DNA of 64,000 bases from a cyanobacterium PCC 7702 (GTDB lineage: Bacteria; Cyanobacteriota; Cyanobacteriia; Cyanobacteriales; Nostocaceae): assembly GCA_000332255.1 (NCBI GenBank), contig KB235926.1:779416-843415 (forward strand). Reading direction: 5' to 3'. The notes beneath the pieces are model-generated. The model was not told the origin of the DNA. It did no database searches and saw only the letters and a program-made list of their open reading frames with translations. Shown here one piece after another: positions 9,249 through 17,721 of the stretch. Position numbers and translations under genes: made by a program. Each line of letters starts with the position of its first letter. Within the stretch, counting starts at the first letter, position 1.

Positions 9249-10571
9249 ATGAATAATACTGGTTTAGGTCAAAAAATTTACTCTTTCCTACTAGCAGCTT
9301 ACAGGTGGTATTTACAAACACCAGAACGGGCATTAAATGAAGCTTATAATGCTGCTTGTGAAATTCAAAAACTAGAAAACGAGTATTTTCATGGTAACAA
9401 AATAGGCTCTGACCTAGCACCGCACAGCAGTAACGTCATGGATTATTTTGAATCAGAGCTGCAAAAACAATTAAGAATCATCAGGATGAGATTGACAGAG
9501 TTTAAAGCTAGCCGCTTTTTTTTAAACGAATCTCATCAAAAAGCGTTCAGACGGCTAGGTATAGAGCATCTCACTCCTTCTGTAGTTTTAGAAAAACTGC
9601 GATTTATAGATGAAGTCACAGAAAAATATACCATACCCGATGAAGATCTCATATCTCAACAACCAGTTAGCCAAACTTTAGATTTACCAGCACAAGTAGT
9701 CGTTCCCCAGTCGCCACAACCAAAGGAGTTAAGAAAAAGCTCAGAAAATAACCTCCAAGAGCGATCGCGAGGAAAGACAAATACAACTGGTGTACTACCC
9801 CGTTCGATTTTCAATACCATTAATCGCCTGCAAGTTGAATTAGACCCGAAATCTGAACAGGATGTTGTGCAAAGTTTTCGCAAAGCTCAAAGGCGAACAA
9901 TAATCTCTGTAAGATTTTTACTTTTATTAATAATCATACCAACTCTTACCCATCAACTTTCAAAAGCTTTTGTTGTCGGTCCAGTTGTCAACCATTTGAG
10001 AAGTTCGGAGCAAGCAGCAATATTCCTTAATTACGAAATGGAAGAAGAAGCACTGTCTGACCTGCAAAGATTTGAAGAAAAAATTAAATTTCAAAATTTA
10101 TTGAGTGATGTCGAACATTCTCAGGCCAGCATAGAAGAACAGGTTAGAAAAAAAGCACTGGAAATTGCGGAAGAATATCGCCATGTCAGCACTAATGCAG
10201 TTAAAAATGTTTTTGCAGACGTCTTTTCTGTGGTTGCTGTTATCTGTTTTTTACTGGCAAGTAAAAAAGAAATTGTCGTTCTCAAAGAATTTTTAGATAA
10301 TATTGTTTATGGTTTGAGTGATAGTGCCAAAGCGTTTATTATCATCTTATTTACCGATATGTTTGTAGGATTTCACTCTCCTCATGGCTGGGAAGTACTT
10401 CTCGAAGGTATATCGCGTCATTGGGGATTACCTGCAAATCACGATTTCATCTTTTTATTTATTGCTACTTTTCCAGTGATTTTGGATACGATTTTTAAAT
10501 ACTGGATTTTCCGCTATCTCAATCGCATATCGCCTTCAGCAGTTGCTACATATCGCAACATGAATGAGTAA
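9249..10571 (+). CDS. pxcA: Proton extrusion protein PxcA (CemA family)
   Basis: PxcA/CemA proteins sit in the cyanobacterial membrane and are needed for light-induced proton extrusion. The 440-residue product opens with the family signature QKIYSFLLAAYRWYLQTPERAL, has a variable hydrophilic middle (residues 90-215), and a hydrophobic C-terminal half with about four membrane segments (near residues 220-240, 325-345, 365-385 and 410-430) ending in SPSAVATYRNMNE, which is typical of the family. The ATG at 9249 is the better start; the frame also contains a TTG nine bases upstream. It is divergent from the UvrD/AddB-like gene. Confidence 0.92.
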   Translation: MNNTGLGQKIYSFLLAAYRWYLQTPERALNEAYNAACEIQKLENEYFHGNKIGSDLAPHSSNVMDYFESELQKQLRIIRMRLTEFKASRFFLNESHQKAFRRLGIEHLTPSVVLEKLRFIDEVTEKYTIPDEDLISQQPVSQTLDLPAQVVVPQSPQPKELRKSSENNLQERSRGKTNTTGVLPRSIFNTINRLQVELDPKSEQDVVQSFRKAQRRTIISVRFLLLLIIIPTLTHQLSKAFVVGPVVNHLRSSEQAAIFLNYEMEEEALSDLQRFEEKIKFQNLLSDVEHSQASIEEQVRKKALEIAEEYRHVSTNAVKNVFADVFSVVAVICFLLASKKEIVVLKEFLDNIVYGLSDSAKAFIIILFTDMFVGFHSPHGWEVLLEGISRHWGLPANHDFIFLFIATFPVILDTIFKYWIFRYLNRISPSAVATYRNMNE

Positions 10572-10692
10572 AATTTATTAACAATAATAAATCGCGAGAA
10601 ATCGCTTAATAAGTGCGAAAAATAATTAGATTGAAGTCCGAGATCAACAGCAATCAAAGTTGTTTTGAAAATAGCCTCTGCCTTATAATATT

Positions 10693-11721
10693 TTAATATC
10701 CAATCAAAGTCCAGAAGTAGCCATCTGGGGCAACAAAGGAAAAACAAAGTTCTCCAAACTCATTTTCCACAAGTGTGGTAAATTTTTGCACGCGACTAGC
10801 GATAATGCGATCGCAAAATCGTTCTAATTCCCGTACTCGGTAAGTGTACAAACACATTCCCAAACTACCTGGACGTGCCAATTCAAATCGCGATTCTATA
10901 TTAATAGAATCAGGAAAGCGGACGATATAAAGTCTGCCACTGCGAGCTGCTGTCAAATCAGTTTGAGAAGAGCGGGGATCGTCGAAAGCGGTGACAAAAA
11001 ACTTTTCACCAGGTTGAAGATGGAAAATCTCTCGAGCTGCAAAAGAAGATTCGTAGCTAGTTTCTACATCATCGCGCACCCGCAACAAACCTAAAACTTG
11101 GTCATAAAACTGTAAAGTTTCTTTGCTATCATCCTGAACGACCATTCCCATATGGGTAAACTGACTAGTTTTCAGCAGAGAATTACTATTAATTTTTCCG
11201 TACTCGGGGAGTGTATAGCCAAACCTTTGAAAAAGAACTTGTCTGGTTAGCGGTTGTAATAACAGCATTTCCCGAACTCCGATCGCGGGTTCGCAAAAGG
11301 GAAGACCTTTTTTGTGTTTGTTGTAAATTACTTCCCAACGCGGATAAGTGTAGGCGATCGCCCAACCAGCAGCTTTTGCTTCTTCAGCATGATTTAAGAT
11401 ATTGAGGACGTCAGTTGTTAATGTTGTTGCCCAACGATTTCCCCTTACTTTCATCGTTCCCATCCCCAAACCATTATTCAGGGGATTTTGCCAAACCATC
11501 AACCGAACCAAACCATGATCTGCATCTTGGTGGTAAAGGCGAATAGAACGTAAAGACGAATCTACACCGTACAACTTTTTGGCCTTGGTCGCTGGTAACT
11601 CTCCTTGTTGTCCGATGCGATATCCAAATTGCTCCCAATACTGAATAGCAGAAATTGCCTCTGGAACGCCGATACACACTTCGTACAAACCTTCTATCGT
11701 TGTCAGTTGTTCCTGATTCAT
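10693..11721 (-). CDS. Two-domain VOC (glyoxalase/dioxygenase fold) protein
   Basis: The 342-residue protein contains two vicinal-oxygen-chelate modules, at roughly residues 5-150 and 170-340. The second is clearer: FTHMGMVVQDDSKETLQFYDQVLGL begins the first beta-alpha-beta-beta-beta unit, and FSFVAPDGYFWTLIGY closes the domain as in glyoxalase-type enzymes. The substrate cannot be read from the sequence. The ATG at 11721 has AGGA eight bases upstream and is preferred to an open extension to 11757. It is divergent from the diguanylate cyclase gene. Confidence 0.75.
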   Translation of the reverse strand: MNQEQLTTIEGLYEVCIGVPEAISAIQYWEQFGYRIGQQGELPATKAKKLYGVDSSLRSIRLYHQDADHGLVRLMVWQNPLNNGLGMGTMKVRGNRWATTLTTDVLNILNHAEEAKAAGWAIAYTYPRWEVIYNKHKKGLPFCEPAIGVREMLLLQPLTRQVLFQRFGYTLPEYGKINSNSLLKTSQFTHMGMVVQDDSKETLQFYDQVLGLLRVRDDVETSYESSFAAREIFHLQPGEKFFVTAFDDPRSSQTDLTAARSGRLYIVRFPDSINIESRFELARPGSLGMCLYTYRVRELERFCDRIIASRVQKFTTLVENEFGELCFSFVAPDGYFWTLIGY

Positions 11722-11948
11722 GGTTGGATCCTGGTTTGGAACTAGAGATGACCGCAAACTGTGGGTGAAATCTCAATTTTGGCTTGCTATCATTACCAAA
11801 GTTTCATTTCTGGAGTTTTACGTACTACATTCTCCCTAAAGAAAAAGTTAAAATTTCCTTTGTGTACATATACTAGGTATAAAATTTACGCATTCATCCC
11901 TAGAAAGTTCTTTCTTTCCCGAGTTTTTACGTATTAATTATCCTAAAG

Positions 11949-14225
11949 GTGCGTTTAGTGTATCAGCAATACGGACATTGTTATCAATGTCAGCCAGAAT
12001 TGTTGTGGCTAGATATATTATCTGACTGTGCGCTCGCTGTTGCTTATTATTTAATTCCCGTAGTATTAATATATTTTATTCGTAAGTGGCAGGATTTTCC
12101 CTTAAATTGGATATTTAGGTTAATAGCGGTATTAATTGTCACTGGCGGTACAATTCACTGGATGGCAATTTGGACGTTATGGCGTCCGATTTTTTGGCTG
12201 TTGGGGTTTGTAAAAGCGATCGCTGCTTTTGCCTCACTAGCAATGGCAGTATTGTTGATGCGATCGCTTCCTGAAATTATCGCCACTCCCAGCTTCACAG
12301 AACTAAAAAAAGCCACCCAAAAACTGGAACTAAAAATAACCGAACAGCATTTAACTCAAGAAGCATTACACGAAAGCAAACAGTGCTTCCACAATGCTTT
12401 TCACTACACAACGACCGGTATGGCATTAGTGGGATTAAACGGTAGTTGGCTTCAGGTCAATCGTTCTTTGTGCGAAATAGTCGGTTATTCAGAACAAGAA
12501 TTATTATCCATGACCTGCCAAGACATTACCCATCCAGACGATCGCGATATCGATATCGACTGCATGTCGCAGCTACTACACGGGGAGATTCGCTATTACC
12601 ACGTACAAAAGCGGTACGTGCACAAATTCGGCAATGTCGTATGGATTCTCTGGAGTGCATCCCTGGTGCGCAATGCTCAAGGTCAACCATTGTACTGGCT
12701 AGTGCAAATTCAAGACCTCACCGAGCGCAAGCAAATAGAAAAAACTTTACAACAACAAGCTTGCATTGTTGAAAATATCTCTGATGGAGTTATTGTCACT
12801 GACTTCTCAAGTTATATCCTAGACTGGAATGCCGCCGCTGAAAAAATGTTTGGTTACACCAAAACAGAGATACTGGGCAAAAAATTGGAAATTCTGTACA
12901 GTCCCCAAAAGTCTGCAGCCTTAAGTCAGAAAATATTCGAGGATTTGCTCGGTGTTGGTCGCTGGAGCGGAGAAATTAACTTTGTTTGCAAAAACGGTAC
13001 AGAAAGAATTTGCGAATCAGTGATCCTACCTTTGTACAACGAACACGGTCAGCTGAGGGCAACAGTTGCAGTCAACCGCAACATCACCGAACGCAAGCAA
13101 GTAGAATTGGCCTTGCAGCAAGCAAACGAACAACTGACTGGTTGGGTACAAGAACTGGAAAAACGCAACCGGGAAATTGCCTTGCTCGGAGAAATGAGCG
13201 ATATTTTGCAAGCTTGTCTGACAGTAGAAGAAGCATATAAAGTTATTGCTCAGTTAGTGCAACCCTTATTTCCGGATACTTCGGGAGGAGTGTTTATCAT
13301 CAGCGCATCAAAACACTTAGTGGAAGCTGTTACTATTTGGGGTAACTCAAATTTTGCTTGCAAGAAAGTATTTGCTCCCAAGCAATGCTGGGCGCTGCGA
13401 AGAGGGCGATCGCATCTGGTCACCGCCGATTCCCATGGATTGTACTGTTCTCACATTGAGGAACACTCTCTACCGGGAGAAGCTCTTTGCGTACCAATGG
13501 TAGCGCAAGGAGAAGCTTTGGGCATGTTGCATTTGCATTCCCATCACAAAGGACACCTAACAGCTGCCAAGCAAAGATTAGCTTCCGCAGTCGCCGAACG
13601 CATTGCTCTTGCTTTGGCGAATCTCAGGCTAAACGAAGCATTGCAGCAACAAAGCATCCGCGATCCCCTCACAGGTTTATTTAATCGCCGCTACCTAGAA
13701 GAATCTCTGGAACGAGAAATTAGTAGAGCCGAACGCAATCAGCAAACTGTAGGAATTATTATGATTGACGTGGATCACTTTAAGCACTTCAACGATACCT
13801 ACGGTCACGAAGCAGGTGATACGGTATTGCGGGAACTCGGTGTTTTTTTAAGAAAGCACATTCGCAAAGCTGATATTGCCTGTCGTTATGGAGGAGAAGA
13901 ATTATTATTGATTTTGCCAGAAGCTTCCTGTGAAGTGTGTCAAGAAAGAGCGGAACGAATACGGCAAGGTATCAAGCACTTGGATGTATACCACCAACGT
14001 CAAAAACTTGGCAACATTACTTTGTCAGTAGGAATAGCAATGTTTCCAGAACATGGCTCCACAGGTGCAGCAGTAATTGAAGCCGCTGATACAGCACTAT
14101 ACCATGCTAAAAAGGCAGGACGCGATCGCGTCGTTGTTGCCCAATCTTATCAATCCTGTTTACCTGAAACTGACAAACAGTACTTTATACTTCCCAAACC
14201 AAGGTACGAGATGAATGTTGGGTAA
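11949..14225 (+). CDS. Diguanylate cyclase with ethylene-receptor-like membrane domain, PAS, PAS, GAF
   Basis: The product (758 aa) would make cyclic di-GMP at the membrane. Residues 20-110 form three membrane helices resembling the ethylene-binding domain of plant ETR1 and Synechocystis Etr1: Asp26, Tyr33 and His70 are kept, but the copper-ligand Cys is replaced by Gly66 (motif TGGTIH instead of x-CG-x-x-H). Then come PAS1 (about 145-260), PAS2 (270-385), a GAF domain (410-560) and a GGDEF domain (570-735) with the active-site variant GGEEL at 648-652 and an inhibitory-site motif RKAD at 639-642. The GAF domain lacks an obvious bilin-binding Cys-His pair. Two GTG starts are possible: 11949, or 11958 with AAAGGTG upstream, which is better placed. 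Confidence 0.88.
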   Translation: MRLVYQQYGHCYQCQPELLWLDILSDCALAVAYYLIPVVLIYFIRKWQDFPLNWIFRLIAVLIVTGGTIHWMAIWTLWRPIFWLLGFVKAIAAFASLAMAVLLMRSLPEIIATPSFTELKKATQKLELKITEQHLTQEALHESKQCFHNAFHYTTTGMALVGLNGSWLQVNRSLCEIVGYSEQELLSMTCQDITHPDDRDIDIDCMSQLLHGEIRYYHVQKRYVHKFGNVVWILWSASLVRNAQGQPLYWLVQIQDLTERKQIEKTLQQQACIVENISDGVIVTDFSSYILDWNAAAEKMFGYTKTEILGKKLEILYSPQKSAALSQKIFEDLLGVGRWSGEINFVCKNGTERICESVILPLYNEHGQLRATVAVNRNITERKQVELALQQANEQLTGWVQELEKRNREIALLGEMSDILQACLTVEEAYKVIAQLVQPLFPDTSGGVFIISASKHLVEAVTIWGNSNFACKKVFAPKQCWALRRGRSHLVTADSHGLYCSHIEEHSLPGEALCVPMVAQGEALGMLHLHSHHKGHLTAAKQRLASAVAERIALALANLRLNEALQQQSIRDPLTGLFNRRYLEESLEREISRAERNQQTVGIIMIDVDHFKHFNDTYGHEAGDTVLRELGVFLRKHIRKADIACRYGGEELLLILPEASCEVCQERAERIRQGIKHLDVYHQRQKLGNITLSVGIAMFPEHGSTGAAVIEAADTALYHAKKAGRDRVVVAQSYQSCLPETDKQYFILPKPRYEMNVG

Positions 14226-14234
14226 GTCGATCCC

Positions 14235-14272
14235 AAAAAAAAATAGTAGTAAGCACAAAGCGTGCTTACTAC
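14235..14272 (-). terminator. Strong hairpin terminator of the 66-residue gene
   Basis: A perfect 11-pair stem (14246-14256 with 14262-14272, loop AAAGC) is followed on the minus strand by a run of T (plus-strand A run at 14235-14243). The stem arm GTAGTAAGC is identical to the start of the dispersed repeat at 43917, so the terminator may derive from that repeat. Confidence 0.85.
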
Positions 14273-14316
14273 CAACTCCCAATCAACATATATTTGGGTG
14301 AATAAGTGCAAATAGT

Positions 14317-14517
14317 TTAGCTCATGGCAGCATTGCTGCGATCGTAAGTCATGCGAGCGTTAGGATCTATTTTGCCTTGAATCGGATTCCAGTAATGAGA
14401 AAATTCTCCGGGAAGACCCAACTCCTCCCCCGTACGTTCCAACATGGATTGTTGGCGATTCTTAATGAGCTGATAGTGACGCATCATTAAGGCACGAGCT
14501 TTTTGTTCAGTAGACAT
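14317..14517 (-). CDS. Small conserved cyanobacterial protein, unknown function
   Basis: A 66-residue hydrophilic protein with many Arg, Lys, Met and Gln residues in its first half (RALMMRHYQLIKNRQQSM) and a Trp/Pro-containing second half. It has no signal peptide or membrane segment. I do not recognise a named family, but the strong ribosome-binding site (GGGAGGA about nine bases before the ATG), its own terminator and the clean coding frame support a real gene. It is convergent with the diguanylate cyclase gene. The 341 bases upstream separate it from the ferritin-like gene. Confidence 0.7.
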   Translation of the reverse strand: MSTEQKARALMMRHYQLIKNRQQSMLERTGEELGLPGEFSHYWNPIQGKIDPNARMTYDRSNAAMS

Positions 14518-14858
14518 AACCTCAAGTCCTCCCTGTGATTTTGAATTTTCTTTACCCCTCTCTTCAATAATACCAAAAAATTCTGTATCGTAAGTTACGA
14601 AAATTTATACTTTAACAAAAATTCATAAAAGCCTGGTGTAGGGGAAATTGGTAACTTTCCTTTTTGCTTGACACTGCCAAGTAAAAAATCTTTCTTATGG
14701 TGAATGACCTGGAGGTCAAAACAATTAAGATTGCAAATTGAAAGATAAAAAGGAATGAATGGTATGAAGAAGTGAAAATCTTGAGTTTTTTGTGAAGACG
14801 GGAAATTTTTCCTGCGTTAAGATCCGAAAGTAAAGTTTATAAAAGTTCATAAAGAAAG
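14518..14858. other. 341-base divergent regulatory region
   Basis: This stretch lies between the divergent 66-residue gene and the ferritin-like gene. It contains an inverted repeat TGACCTGGAGGTCA at 14705-14718 and a TTGACA box just before it (about 14666) that could be a -35 element for the rightward gene. No gene is visible. Confidence 0.5.
14705..14718. promoter_or_regulatory. Palindrome, possible operator
   Basis: TGACCTGGAGGTCA has perfect 6-base arms around a 2-base centre. It lies about 140 bases upstream of the ferritin-like gene and roughly 35 bases downstream of a TTGACA box, a position compatible with a repressor site. The binding protein is unknown. Confidence 0.3.
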
Positions 14859-15764
14859 ATGACTGTTGCTTACCCGCGAAAATTTCAGAACTCTTGGAGT
14901 GCGAGGGATATCCTCAAGGGAGTGATAAGCGATCGCGAACTTCATTTGGTCACTCTCAACCGTTACCGCTACAGCGAGCAACGCAGCTGCAAAGACCTCA
15001 CAGAATTAATTGAAAAATTAGACGGGAGGTCACCCGAGTTAGTACGGGACTTATCGCGCCACGTTAGCGACGAAGCTCGCCACGCCATGTGGCTAACCGA
15101 TTTATTGCTAAAGTTGAAAGCCAACGTTGGCAATCCTCCCGGAAATTCGTATATCGATGAATTTGAAAGGTTGCTGGATAGCGAACAAAAAGATCCTGCC
15201 AAAGACCTGGACGATTTTTTAATATCTGCTCTAGCTGCAATCAACGTTACGGAAAAACGGGGTTGCGAGTATTTCTCCGCTCATATTTACGCCCTCAAAA
15301 GAGCACCGCAAACCCAGGAGAATGTTGAGATCTGCCAGACCATAGAAAAAATTTTGCCCGAAGAAGCAGGACACGTGCGCTGGGGAAATCGCTGGTTAGC
15401 GCAGCTAGCAGATAAAAGTCCGGAACACCGACAAAAAGTCGAGCAAGCCAAACGTAAGTATACCGCCATAGAGCAAGCAGCCTTTGAAGCGGGAATGGAT
15501 ATTACCCTAGGAGCAGAACTGCGACGACTAGCTAAGTTAGTAGAAGTAACAAACACAATGCCACTTTGGCAGCGTCCTCAATATTTTATAGAACGCTTGC
15601 CTCAAACCTTGCTAGCACCAGAACTGCAATTTACCAGAATACAAGCTGCTCAAAGAGTTTGGCAGCGGGATCCCCAAGCTTTTATCGAAAAGTTTGTACC
15701 CATGTTTTTCAATGGCTTAAAAGCTAAGGACTACAACCGTCAAAAAGCAACTGCAGCACAGTAG
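14859..15764 (+). CDS. Ferritin-like diiron-fold protein
   Basis: The 301-residue product has the four-helix iron-carboxylate layout: an early Glu-rich helix, the E-x-x-H motif SDEARHAMW at about residues 71-79, then a second helix pair with Glu (TEKRGCEYFSAHIY) and EEAGHVRWGNRW near residue 170, which supplies another E-x-x-H. This pattern belongs to the ferritin-like / tRNA-hydroxylase-like superfamily and suggests a bound di-iron centre. The substrate is unknown; cyanobacterial homologues are annotated only as ferritin-like. The start is the ATG at 14859. It is convergent with the FAD oxidoreductase and they share a terminator. Confidence 0.75.
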   Translation: MTVAYPRKFQNSWSARDILKGVISDRELHLVTLNRYRYSEQRSCKDLTELIEKLDGRSPELVRDLSRHVSDEARHAMWLTDLLLKLKANVGNPPGNSYIDEFERLLDSEQKDPAKDLDDFLISALAAINVTEKRGCEYFSAHIYALKRAPQTQENVEICQTIEKILPEEAGHVRWGNRWLAQLADKSPEHRQKVEQAKRKYTAIEQAAFEAGMDITLGAELRRLAKLVEVTNTMPLWQRPQYFIERLPQTLLAPELQFTRIQAAQRVWQRDPQAFIEKFVPMFFNGLKAKDYNRQKATAAQ

Positions 15765-15796
15765 ATAACAAAAAGTTTTCTGCATGCAGGCAAAAG

Positions 15797-15832
15797 AAAA
15801 GGCGCGGACAATTGCTCCGCGTCTTCTTTGTT
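15797..15832. terminator. Bidirectional terminator between convergent genes
   Basis: GGCGCGGA and TCCGCGTC form a GC-rich stem around the loop CAATTGC, flanked by A-rich sequence on the left and TTCTTTGTTT on the right. It can end transcription of the ferritin-like gene (plus) and of the FAD oxidoreductase (minus). Confidence 0.75.
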
Positions 15833-15839
15833 TCCTGGT

Positions 15840-17609
15840 TTAGGCATCGAGAGATTCTGCGATTAACCAGTTACCAGCATGATTGAGTCGTCCCCACAAC
15901 TTGAGACTTTGCTTGTCGGCAAGATAATTTTGTAGTTGTTCGTTGACATGCGCTCGCAAAGTTACCAACTGCCAAGTTTGTCCTTTGTATAAAGCTGGTT
16001 CGAGGATAGTAAAGTTGTAATTTTGTGGTGCCAATACGTGTAAGATCCCCGAAAAACACTGCAGGTTGTGCCGCAATTGTGTCTTGTGTGAAAAAGATAG
16101 CACTCCAGGACAATCCCCAGTAGCAGGGTAGGTATCCGGACGTTCCAAATAATACAGTTGCCAGTACAACCAATCAGGACGATCCGGTGGTAAGTTAAAC
16201 AAAGGTACAATTGCCGCCGGCGATCGCTGCTGTTGCAGCAAAGCTTTTTGAAGAATCTTTACAGGTAAATCCCTTGGTTGACAATCCAGCTGGGCGCAAA
16301 TAGCAGCAGCCATTCCGGCGGCTTGGCCGATGTTCATCACCACAGGTTGCAATCGAGTAGCACCGTTAGCAATGTGGGAGACGGAAATGTTTTTCTCACA
16401 TACCAACAAACCATCTGTATCTGCTGGAACCAGACAGCGATAGGGAATTGCAAAAGGAGTACCCGTTTGGCGTCCTCCCCAACGAAGAGATTTTGGTTGC
16501 AACTCAAACTTCACACCCGGATAATGATGGTCGTTGACATAGTTGCCAATAGCGATCGCATCTTCCGGAAGGACTGCCACCCTACCGCTTGTCATTGGTA
16601 AAATATCCCATTCCGTGACAGTTGTGAGCCCGACTAAGCGACGACTTTCTCGATAATAGGGATGAAGGGCAAAAGCGCCGGTTTCCTCCCAACATAGGGG
16701 AAAAACATTATGAGCCAAACCCAAGGGACGATCGCATTGAGTTTGAATAAAACGGGCAAAATTTTGGCTGTGATAGCGGCATTCTAATTGAAATTCCCGC
16801 CATGCAGCCTTTGATTCAATCAGCCGTGTTAATTGTTGACCATAATCATTGCCATTAAACGGCCAATTAATCATAAACAGCCCCCCCGGCAATCGCCCGT
16901 AGTTCAAAAATGCCTCTGCACCGTAGTTATCCCAAGCACCAGCAAACAAGGAAGGATCGTAATCAGGTGCAGCCTTGATTTCTGGCGCCATACCTTTTGT
17001 AGCGCCGTGTTCCTGCATCACCACTACCCAAGTCGGCGCTTGTACGGGATATTTAGCTGTGAGAGAATTAAAAGTAACGGGAGCGCTAGGCTCTTGCCAT
17101 TGCGACTGCAACTCCCAGCCCCAACGGAAAGAAACCTCAGCTAAAGCCAACAAATCTCCCAACTCCGTTCCATCAAGAATAATCTTGGCATAAACAGTAA
17201 AATTTGCAAATCGAACGGCAGTAACGCGATTTCCTTGACGCCTAACTTCTAAGGGTAACTGTCCCCAAATCCAATCAAGATTTGGCAGCTGCCGTACCCA
17301 ATTCGCAAAAATCTCAGCGCCAACACGGGGATGGTAACTAAAAAAGCTAACCCAACAGTTGTCCAATCCTTCTGGTTGTCGCTGCTGCAGCTGTTGTAAG
17401 AACTCACCCCACAATCCGGTTTGAAAAGCTTCTAACTCATTACCATCAGGCGCAGACACTCCCGCAGAAGTCAGCATTCCTCCCAGCCACGGAAATTCGC
17501 TGACCAGCATAGTTTTTGCTCCAGATCGTGCAGCTTGGATTGCAGCTGAGGCTCCTCCAGTTCCACCACCAACAACTAAGACGTCAACCGTGTACGTTTG
17601 CTCGCTCAT
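15840..17609 (-). CDS. FAD-dependent oxidoreductase
   Basis: A 589-residue flavoprotein. The N terminus is a classic Rossmann dinucleotide-binding fold, VLVVGGGTGGASAAIQAARSG, followed by the acidic/hydrophobic end SEFPWLGGML. This combination with the LxGGMLTSAG signature is typical of the FAD_oxidored family (PF12831). A second FAD-contact motif lies near residue 400 (CEKNISVSHIANGATRLQPV) with the downstream GQAAGMAAAIC. There is no signal peptide. The natural substrate is not known for this family in cyanobacteria. The start ATG is at 17609. It is divergent from the ClC gene. Confidence 0.85.
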   Translation of the reverse strand: MSEQTYTVDVLVVGGGTGGASAAIQAARSGAKTMLVSEFPWLGGMLTSAGVSAPDGNELEAFQTGLWGEFLQQLQQRQPEGLDNCWVSFFSYHPRVGAEIFANWVRQLPNLDWIWGQLPLEVRRQGNRVTAVRFANFTVYAKIILDGTELGDLLALAEVSFRWGWELQSQWQEPSAPVTFNSLTAKYPVQAPTWVVVMQEHGATKGMAPEIKAAPDYDPSLFAGAWDNYGAEAFLNYGRLPGGLFMINWPFNGNDYGQQLTRLIESKAAWREFQLECRYHSQNFARFIQTQCDRPLGLAHNVFPLCWEETGAFALHPYYRESRRLVGLTTVTEWDILPMTSGRVAVLPEDAIAIGNYVNDHHYPGVKFELQPKSLRWGGRQTGTPFAIPYRCLVPADTDGLLVCEKNISVSHIANGATRLQPVVMNIGQAAGMAAAICAQLDCQPRDLPVKILQKALLQQQRSPAAIVPLFNLPPDRPDWLYWQLYYLERPDTYPATGDCPGVLSFSHKTQLRHNLQCFSGILHVLAPQNYNFTILEPALYKGQTWQLVTLRAHVNEQLQNYLADKQSLKLWGRLNHAGNWLIAESLDA

Positions 17610-17721
17610 AAAAATCTACAGGATGTTTGTAGCGTTGCATTATTAAAACACAAACCCCAAGCGTCACAGGATTGCAACACAGTTGTATTTTGGCAGCGAC
17701 ATCCACAATCAAAAATGAAAA

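Noticed and set aside
12446-13684. Extra frames inside the diguanylate cyclase gene
   Set aside because: They overlap a well-supported multi-domain gene and have Arg/Ser-rich, non-protein-like composition.
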